From: Plutella xylostella
Taxonomy: Eukaryota; Arthropoda; Insecta; Lepidoptera; Plutellidae
Length of the DNA stretch: 64,000 nt
Assembly: GCF_932276165.1 (NCBI RefSeq)
Contig: NC_063999.1
Location: 2,668,501 to 2,732,500 of the forward strand
Direction: 5' to 3'
Part shown: in pieces, positions 23,238 through 34,133 of the stretch
How the letters are laid out: each line of letters opens with the position of its first letter
Numbering within the stretch: the first letter of the stretch is position 1
Notes under the pieces: generated by a model
Databases searched by the model: none
What the model saw: only the letters and a program-made list of their open reading frames with translations
What the model was told of the DNA's origin: nothing
Translations under genes and position numbers: made by a program

Positions 23238-23412
23238 CACGAAATTTTCAATCATCCGTAGCTCGTTAAGTTTTTAACTTATCTGCTACCCATTTAGTAA
23301 GAACACTAACATGAACAAAAACTTTAATAAAAGCGTTTTTCTAATATAAAAAACCTTAAGATAAAAAAGTCCACGGAAATGAAGATTTTTTAGGACTTGT
23401 TGAAATCCACCC

Positions 23413-24423
23413 TAAGATAGCCAACACTGCTCAAGAGCAGAAGAGTTCGCTATTCCAGCTCGGCCTATACAATATACAATATGTTTATACAATGTATAAG
23501 GAACGTACGGCTTCATCCTTCCAAAGTTGAATCATGCTATAAAATTAGTTTACAGACCTATCCCCAAATACATAGACCGTATTGTAAATTTACAATAAGG
23601 TTAAAATTTACATTGAAATACACGAACTTCTCTTTACGTCAGTCAAAAAGTTGAAATGAAATTTGTATATCGCAACGTGAATTTTGAATTTTAGACCAAG
23701 TTTAGACCTTTTGTAAAGTGTCAAAAAGCTCTATGAATTCCGGGGCTATTCTATATGTACAGAGTCCACAGTCCATGATACGGCCCTTCAAGCTATTGAA
23801 ATAATAATAAATCTTTATTTTAATAACCATATTTAATTTAGGTTTACATGACTGGAGCACTCTCACTATTCGGTTGTAGCTAAACGAACGACATCCTACA
23901 TAATATGTTTGGTATTGGAATCTGACCCATAGAAGTGGAGCTATTTCAACATTGATGTTTATATCAACTAAAATTTTAACCATCCGGCAGTTAACTAAGT
24001 TAGTAGGTAATAATAATAACTATACCATGTTAGGAAGATTGCCCAATAACTTCTAAAGAACTCCCTTTGCCCTTCACTATGCCAAGATCGGAAGCTTAAA
24101 CCAGTTCGTTGCATTCTCATAATCATCATAACATATCGTAAACCGTCATAACATCCAAATTTACATTTCAAAGAATTGAAACACTTTTTAAATTAAATCA
24201 GTGACCTGCTTTTTTAGAATCTGTGTCTATTTAGATGCACAATTAATAAAAGTATCTTAATGTGTGTTGCAACCTTGAATCTTAATTACTCAAACGAAAT
24301 TGACACAAGACATTCAGCATTCCTGTAACCAATTTTCATTCAGTGACCTATAAAAGATAACTTAAACAGCAAAAACATGGTTTAGACAAAGCTAAAACGT
24401 TTACTTACGGTTTTTGACACTAA
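23413..24423. other. No gene seen
   Basis: AT-rich; no repeat family or exon recognised. Confidence 0.4.
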
Positions 24424-24574
24424 GCCCCAATTTCTCCATAGTCGGTTATCTAACCGACCAGGGATTGGTTATCAATAATACGTCATCTCCATATAAAATT
24501 CTTGACAGATGTGTCATAAGTCAACCACTAATACCTGGTTATGCTCTAATCTAACCGAGTATGGAGAAATTGGC
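24424..24574. mobile_element. 151 bp MITE with ACTAA flanks
   Basis: Terminal inverted repeats CCAATTTCTCCATA and TATGGAGAAATTGG, differing by a CC insertion, are flanked on both sides by ACTAA (24419-24423 and 24575-24579). The shared TAA fits a PIF/Harbinger-type 3 bp duplication. Confidence 0.75.
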
Positions 24575-24693
24575 ACTAAAGCATTTTATCATCTAAATTA
24601 CGAGTTGCTACCCGTAAAACACATTGTTTCGTACAATAAACAAACATTAGGCACATTAATAGTGGTAAGACTAGGCCCGGCTGGCACACTTAC

Positions 24694-24708
24694 ATCGTCG
24701 CCCATCAT
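24694..24708 (-). CDS. Candidate first coding exon of the proline-rich gene
   Basis: On the minus strand ATGATGGGCGACGAT is followed directly by GTAAGTGTG, a strong donor, inside a GC-rich island (24670-24785) that would suit a 5' UTR. Spliced to the acceptor at 16429 it would read MMGDD then GGGRRAGSM in the frame of the downstream exon. This is an inference from phase and composition; the intron would be 8.3 kb. Confidence 0.3.
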
Positions 24709-24799
24709 TTCGGACAAAGAGGAGAAAGTGTGCGCGCGCGCAGCCGGCTATATGGATAGCGTTATGCTAGACGGAGGCAGTATGGTTAAATTTAATTAA

Positions 24800-27700
24800 T
24801 ATTCATTTTACTAATTAAGTACCTGAAGATCCTAATTATTTTAAAAAATATACCCTTGTATGATTCCATTTTCGTAAGTATATCAATTGTTTTTAATTTA
24901 AAAGGGTTCAAGTACCTATTAAATTTTTCGACTTGGTGTTCAGTCGCCGTCTTTACCTAAATATTGATAAAGTGATCATTCTAAAATGGCCTCTCTAAGC
25001 CTCAAATCCATTCATGACCTATTTTCTCTACTTATACCTAGTTTTTTCCCAATAGTTACCAATTCATAATCTCCATACGTCTACATAGAATTCAAAATAA
25101 AGTAATTACGTACTTATATGTAGGTAAGGTACTTAATGTTACTCGAATACTCAATAAACCCTGATCTTCCTCAACGTAAACAAGCTGGGTCCGTCCCGCG
25201 GGCGCCGTCCACTGATGCAATGTTACGGCACTTTTCTCTGTTGCCTCCGATTATACAAGCGACATTGAAACTGGCTGACCGCATTTATTCGCACCTTTGT
25301 ATTAATAGAGTTGTGTTTTTAATCAAATGATTGGACTGCTGGATTTGCTGGTTTATTGTAAGTCCGGGTTTCTGGTGAGTAGTTAATTTAGCTGAAGATT
25401 TCATGTTAAGTACTGGTTTAATTTTAAGCTGAAGCCGGTTCGAATCTCGGCTATCAATGCGTAATTTGGATACAGGTTAGGTGATATAGAGCGGTCATCA
25501 TCAGAATGAAGATGAAGTGGGTTAGAATAGCATAACCATGAATTAATAGTTGACCGACTTCGTTAAAAAATATTAATGAATTGGAACTACCCATTGGGTA
25601 CGAGTGCTTAATCTTCAATAGCCTCAAATCCTACGTCATAGGGATCACTTGTAAAACGAGCTCGAATCATTTATTTTAGCTACAGAAAGCAAACAAGTCG
25701 GAAGCAATTTTTTTTCACCTAATTTTTTTCACCGACTTGTCTCACCTACGCAACTCATCCAATCATCGCCGCTTTCAATACAATAAAACTATGTAACAAG
25801 TAACCGAGCCCTTTACAACGGCGCACAGTCACACAATACCATTTTATTTTGTGATATAACCGCATTGCATGAAATACAGCGTTGAACATGTACAGTGAAG
25901 TTGATTTAATATTGCCTTACAAGAGGTACTCAATGTTTTTAACTCGCTAGCAATGATATAATTTAGGTAGGTAATCAAATAAATAATAATATTTTCAATA
26001 GACTTACATCTATCTACATTGCATCTTACACCTGAAAAATTAATAGTCTGCTGATTGGACCTTAATTCAAGGAATTATTATTATTAATAGGTACATTATT
26101 TATTGCACAAAGTAAATTGGTACAAATGCGAACTTAATGCTAGGAGCATCCTCTACCTATACCTTTGGTGACGTGGAAAAAGTGATGTGTAGTGCGATAG
26201 GCTTAAAAGATAGAAGATGGTCAAGCCATTTTTTTTCGACAATGAACATTATACAGATGGTTGTAAACGTGATAAAGTACCTAAGGGGTGAGTGACTCAA
26301 AGGTAATTCTGGTATTGTTTTATCTACCACCATTTTCAACACCCTGTAAGTATTTGCTGCTGCAATCATACACTTCTTCTGCATCCATCGTCAATATAGG
26401 TAAGTACCTTTACCTACCTAAATTACTTCCGACAACACTATCAAGCACCGCCACTATACAACATAACGCTACATCGCATGACATTCACAGATACAATGTG
26501 TTCGTGAAAGTGTTAATAAAAATGTTACACGGATAATTGACCACACCTCCACTTATTGACTCTTGACCCCCGGACAGACAGACAGAAAGACACGATTACA
26601 TGACAGACAGCAACGTTATTGGATTGTTTGGTAATGATATCAATATCGAATTGATGGCTTATATCACCTTTTCTTCAGGTAATAAAATAATACTTATTTA
26701 TTATGTCGTAATACATAAGCGTAAGGAAAAAACTATTACTTTCTGTTTTTGGTACCTTGTGGTATTTAGATTCGGCCAAATGGTATATACTTACCTAATA
26801 ACATAGAAGGTTTATTTCGGTTGGGGGAAGAAAAATACCCAATTTGCCGAAATCTAGGATCTCTTATAACTATAGGGTATACGTAGTAAGTATACAATAC
26901 ACGATTGGCCAATTTTATTAACTGTGTCTACAATACGAATTTTGGTTGGTATGTGAAGTTTCGGGGAATATAGTGTAGTCGTTGTTAGGGCAGCATCACG
27001 CCGGAAATATCACTATCGTGAATTACTCTCACCCATTCTTTTCCGTCTTTTAAATATCTGACAAAAGAACAAGAACTCAGCATATAGCTAAGATCGCCGT
27101 TGGCGCCGTCAACTTTCGTAATCCTTTGGGCACAGACTTGGAGAGCAGATCTAGGCAAAATGTACAAGTAAATATAGGCAAGTATACAAACTTACGTAAG
27201 ATGCGGTGTGGACCTTGCGATTTTTCGACGTTCGCCGGCCACATTCCTTAAACGGGTCCGATTTCAGTGCGAAACTCCATAGTACTGAGGCATTGAGCCG
27301 TAATTATTATTATATTTAAAAACTTTGACAACTTTTAAAAGTGAAAAAACATTCGTTTACTCTTATAAACAAAACTATAAGGACTTAACAAACTAACCTA
27401 TGTAACTTCGATACGTTCATTGATATAAATTCCTAAAAATAATAATTTCTGACGGTGTCTTGAACGTAAATTTAACAAAGGAGTTCCTGTAAAATAAGCA
27501 GTTTATTGCGTAAATTGATAGATGTGCAGTAACTTCGGTACACACCGTACACACTCATACCTGTCAATGTTGGACCCGCAATGGATTTCGTTATTCCATA
27601 GATTTCTACAAATCATTGTGTAATGTTAATGCTTAAATCTACGCGCTTTTTAAATCTACGCAGGACAATTTTACAATACGAGTATAATAATATACTTTTT

Positions 27701-28136
27701 GGATGAAATACCTATATGTAACTAAATATAGGAAACTTAGAAAGGAATGGCGAAATTTAAAATCTACATTTGCCAATATTACGCAGTCACAAAACTATAT
27801 AGGCTCACAGAACAATAACTTTATACGTACAACGTAGGTATTTTAAAATACCTATTGTACTTAAAGTTGAAATACCCCCTTTTTTACAATAAACATTTAT
27901 TGAAAACCCCGAGACAACCAATTGATGTCGTATTTTTGACGTAAAATATAATTTATTTTCCAATTTCGAGAGCATTGTCAGCCTTCGCAGGAGTTAAGCC
28001 GGTCGGCGTCTGCAGTGTCGCAACTCCGTGCATAAGCCGATCTTTCACGATTACGCTAAACCAAACCTGTGACCAGTAAGTCGCATGTGTATGGATATGT
28101 CAAAAAATTTCGGCAAAATAAGGCTACTTATAGGAA
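24800..28136. other. No gene seen
   Basis: Mostly AT-rich. A LINE tail (reverse of 9150-9243 type) lies at about 26090-26160, and a GC-rich patch at 25185-25290 has no motif. Nothing else is supportable. Confidence 0.4.
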
Positions 28137-28226
28137 AGCTAAAGATCGCATCCAGTGGCGTGCTTTGCGAGAGGCTTACGTCCAGCAGCAGTGGACTGCT
28201 ATAGGCTGTTGATGATGATGATGAAG
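28137..28226 (+). repeat. RTE LINE 3' tail
   Basis: Contains GCGTGCTTTGCGAGAGGCTT, ACGTCCAGCAGCAGTGGACT, then (GAT)n, parallel to 8060-8130 and 21838-21898. Confidence 0.7.
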
Positions 28227-28269
28227 GCTATACTACTTTTTTGCATAAGTATCCCTGCTGCCGCTGCCT

Positions 28270-28333
28270 ACGGGTTGGCTATCGAAGTAGATAAACGTCA
28301 CTATGTCGCGTTTCGCCTTAAATATGGCTCTGT
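28270..28333. repeat. Dispersed repeat shared with 62879-62966
   Basis: ACGGGTTGGCTATCGA, AAACGTCACTATGTCGCGTTT and TAAATATGGC align with ACGGGTTCGTTATCGA, CCTCACTGTATCGCGTTT and TAAATACGGC at 62877-62935. Confidence 0.55.
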
Positions 28334-29297
28334 GTAGAGGCCGCTGGTGTGGCAATCGGTTGTTTACCTGATGAGAAGAATTCTTGGATTTGGATGTTAC
28401 TGGCAATAAACTTTTAGTTTTAATTGCGGTACATATAGAGGGCTATTCCAACTAATTCCCGTCGTTTCGCGGCTATGGCTATCCTGCTACCGTCGGGCAA
28501 TCGATAATAGAGACATCAGTCTTAAAAGTACCCTAACTGTCATACAAAGCAAATATAAAACCGTAAACTTTTTATTTCCGTGTCTAATGCAGTGTCTTGA
28601 AGTGGTTTTGAAACTGTTAATTAGTGATGGCTAGTTCAATATTTAAATCGACTTCGTAACCATCGACCGGATGCAGAAAGTTAATCGATTAGTTTATTGA
28701 TTGTGAGCAGAAGATGACATTTTATCGACTGATCCACTGACATGATTGGGTTAATACATGGTTAATAAGAAGTGGGTGAAGATTAAAGATTGACATAATT
28801 TATTTTGAATTTCTAGCTTCGTCAGTAGTCTTTTGCGGTAACGTTAAACCAGCAATAGAGTTAAACAAGCCTAAGTACCTATATAGAAAATGCTTTCGCA
28901 TATTAGGCTGAAAAAGGGTGGGGATCACTCTGAAGAACCTTTGTTGTACCCACGACTTCTGAATTTTGGTTATCCATCATAACTTTTTTAGTCACGTTAC
29001 CTACGAATTTTAAAACCTATCCACAACATGGTTTTGCTTCATCACACCCTTTCGGCTTACACCACTTTTTCAAACACCCTGTATACATGAATTGAGGCCA
29101 AGCAGTCGTCCCCAGACTCAGCAGACTTATGTTCCAAACATGGACAATAGTCATTATTAAGTCATTGAAATTATGGGATAATCCTACTTATTGATATTAA
29201 AGATCGTATCGGGACTTAGAATAGCACTAAGCTCGTGAGCTTCTTAAAGTGGTAAAGTCATGGTCAAAAAATGAAGACTCGAATGAGGTGTTGTTCG

Positions 29298-30168
29298 GGG
29301 GCCCGAGACTTAAGTTCGACAGTCACTTGCTCGACACAAGATTTTTCGAAAAATTTATTTGTCGATCATTTTTGTTTCGAATGAACGATTTTTCGAAAAA
29401 CTATTAAGTATACGTGGAATTCAATTAATGCAATTGTCACAAAAAAATATCAAGAGGTTTAGAATTTCAAAGAATAAATAATGCATAATATAACAAAATT
29501 TAAAGTTTAATTACACGGAATTAACAATGGAACGGACCCGAGCACAAGATGACAGTAGTGTGTCTCCTTCCAAAAAAAGCCAAACAGTCCAATAAGGAAG
29601 AAAAAGTAAAAACTATTTTGGCACAAAAAGACACTCTTGGTATGATTGAGTTATTGAGAGGTTTAGCTTATATTTGCCATTGAAAAAAATAATAATTTCA
29701 TATGTTTTGTGTTTTTTTTTTCGTATTTTGTGTATATTGAATTGGTTTATTTTGTAAATATAATCAAATAAAATAAGTACTTAAAGTTATTAAGTAGGTA
29801 AATCATTTATAATTATTTAAATTTCCTGACATTTTATTTTTGTTTATGTAGTTTTTACTCTATGCGGAAACGCAGTTTGATTAAATTGTATTTTTAATTA
29901 AACTTTAAATTTTGTTATATTATGCATTATTTATTCTTTGAAATTCTAAACCTCTTGATATTTTTTGTGACTATTGCATTAATTGAATTCCATCTCCATT
30001 TAATTTATCGGAAAACCGTATTTAGTAATACAGTTGTATCGAACTTGCGACCCCTCGTATACTTAGTTTTTCGAAAAATCGTTCATTCGAAACAAAAATG
30101 ATCGACAAATATTTTTTTCGAAAAATCGTGTGTCGAGCAAGTGACTGTCGAACTTAAGTCTCGGACCC
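29298..30168. mobile_element. 871 bp foldback element inserted in a SINE
   Basis: Left arm 29298-29518 and right arm about 29895-30168 are long inverted repeats: CCGAGACTTAAGTTCGACAG, CACTTGCTCGACACA, GATTTTTCGAAAAA, TTTGTTTCGAATGAACG and TCAAGAGGTTTAGAATTTC all recur inverted. The right arm has about 50 bp more. TTCG on both sides (29294-29297 and 30169-30172) may be a 4 bp target duplication. The centre holds a short broken frame starting MERTRAQDDSSVSPSK, frameshifted in a run of seven A. Confidence 0.8.
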
Positions 30169-30500
30169 TTCGAGCGCAGACCTCACGTGAGAGGTTCGAA
30201 TCCCGGCGCTGACATATAGGTACCAATGAGTTCTTTGTAATTTAAGTACAATGTATAGCATCGGTAATGTATATCTTACGGTGAAGGAAAACATTGTGAG
30301 GAAACCTGCATATCTAGATTTAGACATGTAGATATTGTGAACCCACTAAACCGCAGTGGACCAGCGTGGTGGGAAATGGTCCAAGCTTATGAAGGCAGTT
30401 TAGACCTTGGACATAGCACATTAGTACCATTTTTCGAGAGAGCCAGGTGCAGGTACTTATATCCCTACAGATAATAGAATATAATAGAAGACTTCATGTA
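30169..30500 (+). mobile_element. tRNA-derived SINE, family 2, copy 2 (split)
   Basis: Homologous to 20996-21354 from the B box (AGGTTCGAATCCCGGCGCTG) onward. Its 5' tRNA-like head appears to sit at about 29283-29297, on the far side of the foldback element. Confidence 0.75.
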
Positions 30501-31163
30501 TGAGAGCTGTATCAGCACACGAATCTTCAGTCTTTTTATAAAGCTTGGGATAAAATGGCTGACAACTTAGAGCATTATTAATTAATAACTATTTACTGAC
30601 TTATCTGATTTCACAAACGTTTATGTTGAATGTAAGGATATATTGGTAGGCTTCTTGCATATTTCTTTCACTAAGATTTTTGGTGTTTTCGGTTAATAAG
30701 TCTCTAAGTTGATACCAATTATCACCGGTTGCTAACTCTCAAAAAGTTACAAAATACGGGGGCTGGGCCCGTCTGCAATACCAGCGCTATACTAATTCAC
30801 GTGTACGATTTTGGTATTGAACCAGTTTAAAAGTTTACAGAACTTGGCTGAATTTTAAATTATTCTAGTTTAACGCAGACAGCACACATCCGGCAGATTT
30901 GCAAAAAACTAATTATAAGTTACGACATTTTATAACTATAAGCTTTTTTTAATCGTGTGACTCTCCTTTTTCTTATTCGAAGCTAAAGCGAATTTGATTT
31001 GGCATTGGCCAATAGATTATGCAGTAGACTTTTTATTTATTGCTTATTTGCAAAAGTCTCATTTTAGTATAACTTTATAATTTACAAGCTGCCCTCGTAA
31101 CCCCATTATGGTTTTACTCGTTGCGAATTTAACCCCCTACCCTGACGTAAAAGGGGAATGATA
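30501..31163. other. No gene seen
   Basis: No exon or repeat family recognised. Confidence 0.4.
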
Positions 31164-31360
31164 ATCCTAACTAATATTATAAATGTGAAAGTAACTGTCT
31201 CTGTCTGTTACTCTTTCACACCAAAACTACTGAACGGATTTGAATGAAATTTGGTATACAGATGGTCTAGACCCTGAGAAAGAACATAGGCTACTTTTTA
31301 TCCCGGAATTCCCGCGGGAAAACATTTTAAGGCGAAGCGAAGCTCGCGGGAACAGCTAGT
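31164..31360 (+). mobile_element. Lepidopteran interspersed repeat, copy B
   Basis: Starts ATCCTAACTAATATTATAAA and ends GGGAACAGCTAGT; same block order as 42682-42906 and the reverse of 4762-4967. Confidence 0.8.
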
Positions 31361-31856
31361 TATAAATATGATTATTATAAGTTTGTGTACCTATACTTAC
31401 GTACGTAACTGTCAGTTGCCAGCAGGGTAGCGAATCCGGAGATAATATCCAGGTTCGGGATAATACATATAACAAAAATCTGATTGATTATAAAAGGTCT
31501 TTCGTTTATTTATTTGTTTTTTTTGATTCTCTATTGCACAAATATTAATAAGTGTACAAAAAATTATCTTAATGCTAAAGTTTAATGAATTTTCTACCAG
31601 CCAAACTGTGGATTGACCTCATGTAAGAGGTAAGTATTAAAATTAGGTTGGCAGTTGCAAAGATACAGGATGACCAGTCAATTAACCACTTCAAAGAAAA
31701 ACATGTATTAATCATATTAGCTATCCTAATCATATTTAGCTGTATCTCCGCAACTAACACTCAAAACAAGGCTTTATTTTTAGAAAATGAGTATCACAAT
31801 GGTCCATAACAGAGCAATTTATTTTCAGGGTTTTATTACAGTACTTGAGTATTCCC

Positions 31857-31951
31857 GTCCACTTCCCTACAGGTTTAGTAGATTGGTTCTTCAGAAAATA
31901 TGGCCTGCAGCCCCTGCCTGCTAATCTACTAAACCAGTAGGAAAGTGGATG
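31857..31951. repeat. Imperfect palindrome
   Basis: GGTTTAGTAGATT and AATCTACTAAACC are flanked by further inverted matches TCCACTTCCCTAC and GTAGGAAAGTGGA. Probably a small MITE or part of a decayed LINE; followed by an RTE-like fragment and the LINE tail at 32034-32085. Confidence 0.65.
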
Positions 31952-32033
31952 GAGTGCAGACGCAGTATGGGTTTGGGACGCCCTACAGCCCGCTGGTGCT
32001 AGGACCATAGATAAGATAGTCGGCAGTACCGAA

Positions 32034-32085
32034 CTGGTAGAGAATGCTTCTAGCATTAAGTTCACATTTGTATTTTGAAAATGTT
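32034..32085 (+). repeat. LINE tail, same family as 9150-9243
   Basis: ACTGGTAGAGAATGCTTCTA, GCATTAAG and TTTGTATTT occur in the same order as at 9160-9200. Confidence 0.5.
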
Positions 32086-32649
32086 ATTTGAAATCAAGAA
32101 TTTTATAATAATAACAGAGTAATGTGGGGCCTGCCTTATTCTAGGCCTTGGTGTCCAGAAGTGCAGTCTCTGGCTGGGCAATAAAAAATTCTGGTGGATG
32201 ATGATTATAAAGATAAATAATGACGATTACGCGTGACACTGAGAAAAGTTAAGCATTATTGTGTAGGTAAGTAGGTGCAAATAAATAATAGGGTAGGTGC
32301 CTATGGTATACTCACTTTACGACAGATGGTGCTTTCGTATCAAATCCTTCACTGAAAAAACACATCACTTATTGAAACCATTAAAAACACTGTCTTCTGT
32401 GCACCATTTTATCCATAACGTAGAAAACACCCCACAAAAGAAAGCCCGACTAAAGTTTTGGGTATTTTCTAGCTTATTTACTGTCAATGAAACGGCGGGA
32501 AAATTAACAATTTCAATGTTTTTAAAAGTAACTTCTTCAATTTCCCGTTATGTTAACTGAGTAATTTCGTGCCAATAATTCTTTCCTATTATTACCATTG
32601 ATAAAGGATGCCTATTTATTAGTTGAGATACGAGTTTAATTTTAAAAGT

Positions 32650-32765
32650 GTGTCAGTTGGTCGGTTATTATGCGGGCTGTCAAACCGGCGCGGCGGCGGC
32701 GAGGTGCGTTGCGTAATCAATGCGTGCAAGCGTAGTGCGGGCTGCAACGAAACTGAAAGTACTGC
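32650..32765. promoter_or_regulatory. CpG-rich island, possible promoter
   Basis: A sharp GC- and CpG-rich patch (GGCGCGGCGGCGGCGAGG) sits in AT-rich DNA. Initiator-like TCAGTT occurs on the plus strand at 32653 and on the minus strand at about 32748. No coding exon is attached, so the assignment is weak. Confidence 0.3.
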
Positions 32766-34023
32766 GAACATTCCCTGATACCCCTCTTCTGGTCTTGCTT
32801 AGCATAACATTGGGCAATGCTGAGGCCCAGTGCCTTCTTTATTTAAGTAGTTAAGTGGAAAAACTTGTGTTTTCGTTTTCCTTTAGGTAGTTTATAGTAT
32901 TAGGCAAGGGCGATAGTAGAATCGGGTAGATAGACAAGTTAATGTTCGTATAAGTACTACTAGTGTATATGTAACTTTAGAACTAACTATTCAACGTTTA
33001 CATACATATAGATAGGAGATCGAATTTATAAAAACAAACAGTAGTGTGATGTATTAGATTACCTGCTACGTATTTATGTGCGATGTTTAATAATTACTTA
33101 CCTACCTACTATCAATGTTTGGTAGCATTAGCAATAGTGTAATGGAAACCATATCATAGGTATACTTACCCATTACTCTTTAGTGAGTAGGTTTATCATA
33201 TTAGCTGACTTATCTGTCCCAAGTTTGATAGTTAGTTATATAGTTTGTTGTAAAGCAGAAGAGATAGATGTTCTTCACAACGGTCTTCTCCACGCAACAC
33301 GTTTTTTCTCACTGAGTTCCTCTATATTATCTCAACTAAGTTGGTACTTAGGTACTTCCGCTCCAAGTTTCGCTTCACTCATTGTTTTACTGTGCTGACT
33401 TACCTGTTGTTGCTTTTTACCACAATACAGGTGACTACACGACTAGTTACTTGCCTAAGATTATCTAGATTCTGCAACATTTTATTGTTGTGGGGGGTAT
33501 ATGTTGTCCTAACATAAACTTTAATTGAATAAAACAGTAAAATTATTGAATATAACTCTTTATTCGTCAAATTTTACAGAAAAATAGGTAACGCTATCTT
33601 GAAACGACCAGATAAATATAGTTTTGTATTTACAATAGGTATCTATGTAAGTAAGTATTTTTTTAAGTGTAAGGATGTATGTCATGTCATAAATCACAAT
33701 TTGTTCTCTAAAAAAGTATAATTTAAAAACTGAACATTGACTTATTTTTAAGGTAAACATAAATTGCATTAAGTATATTTTAACTTAACTCATTTTAACT
33801 GAAGCACCTTATGTTGTTAGCACAGGAGAATGACCAAAACATGTTTTTTTGAGATTCATGATATTTACGCTCAAGTTAACATATTTTTGTCTTTTTCCTA
33901 CATTATGAAATAACGTAAAAATAACGTAAAAATAACGTATGTACTCAATGGTTTATCGTCTAGGTTGGCACATACGGCAGTCTTAGGCAGTAGATAAAAT
34001 AAAATAATTACATAATCGTTCCA
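32766..34023. other. No gene seen
   Basis: Only a small triplet repeat at about 33912-33938 (AATAACGTAA three times) stands out. Confidence 0.4.
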
Positions 34024-34133
34024 TTATTTAACCCATTAACCGTCACCCAAAACAAGTGACAGGTGCTCTCTGGGCGCATGAACTACGCTGACGTCAATAA
34101 TTTAGGTCAGTGACGGTTAACGTGTTAAATAAT
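34024..34133. mobile_element. 110 bp palindromic MITE
   Basis: TTATTTAACCCATTAACCGT at the left and the inverse of TTATTTAACACGTTAACCGT at the right. Confidence 0.7.

Larger units (their letters stand above)
19861..23412. mobile_element. Putative TA-flanked element packed with TTTCATTGCCGTGG motifs
   Basis: Candidate ends AGGGGTGAATTTC (19861) and, inverted, GGGTGGATTTC (to 23412) each abut TA. Between them lie about 17 copies of TTTCATTGCCGTGG or its reverse complement, in two clusters at 20041-20775 and 23140-23237, with another at 23370. The middle is filled by younger insertions: a SINE, an RTE LINE fragment and a foldback element. Subtracting these leaves about 2.2 kb. No transposase was found, so it would be non-autonomous. 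The end assignment is an inference from imperfect terminal similarity. Confidence 0.5.

Noticed and set aside
22964..23269. 101-codon frame with FIAVxxC repeats
   Set aside because: The repeats are the 21 bp DNA motif read in frame; the same motif occurs elsewhere out of frame and on both strands, so coding is unlikely.
25432..25475. B-box-like GGTTCGAATCTC string
   Set aside because: No matching box A at proper spacing; too little to call a SINE or tRNA.
32297..32560. 87-codon plus-strand frame
   Set aside because: No motif, no splice context and AT-rich composition like its surroundings.
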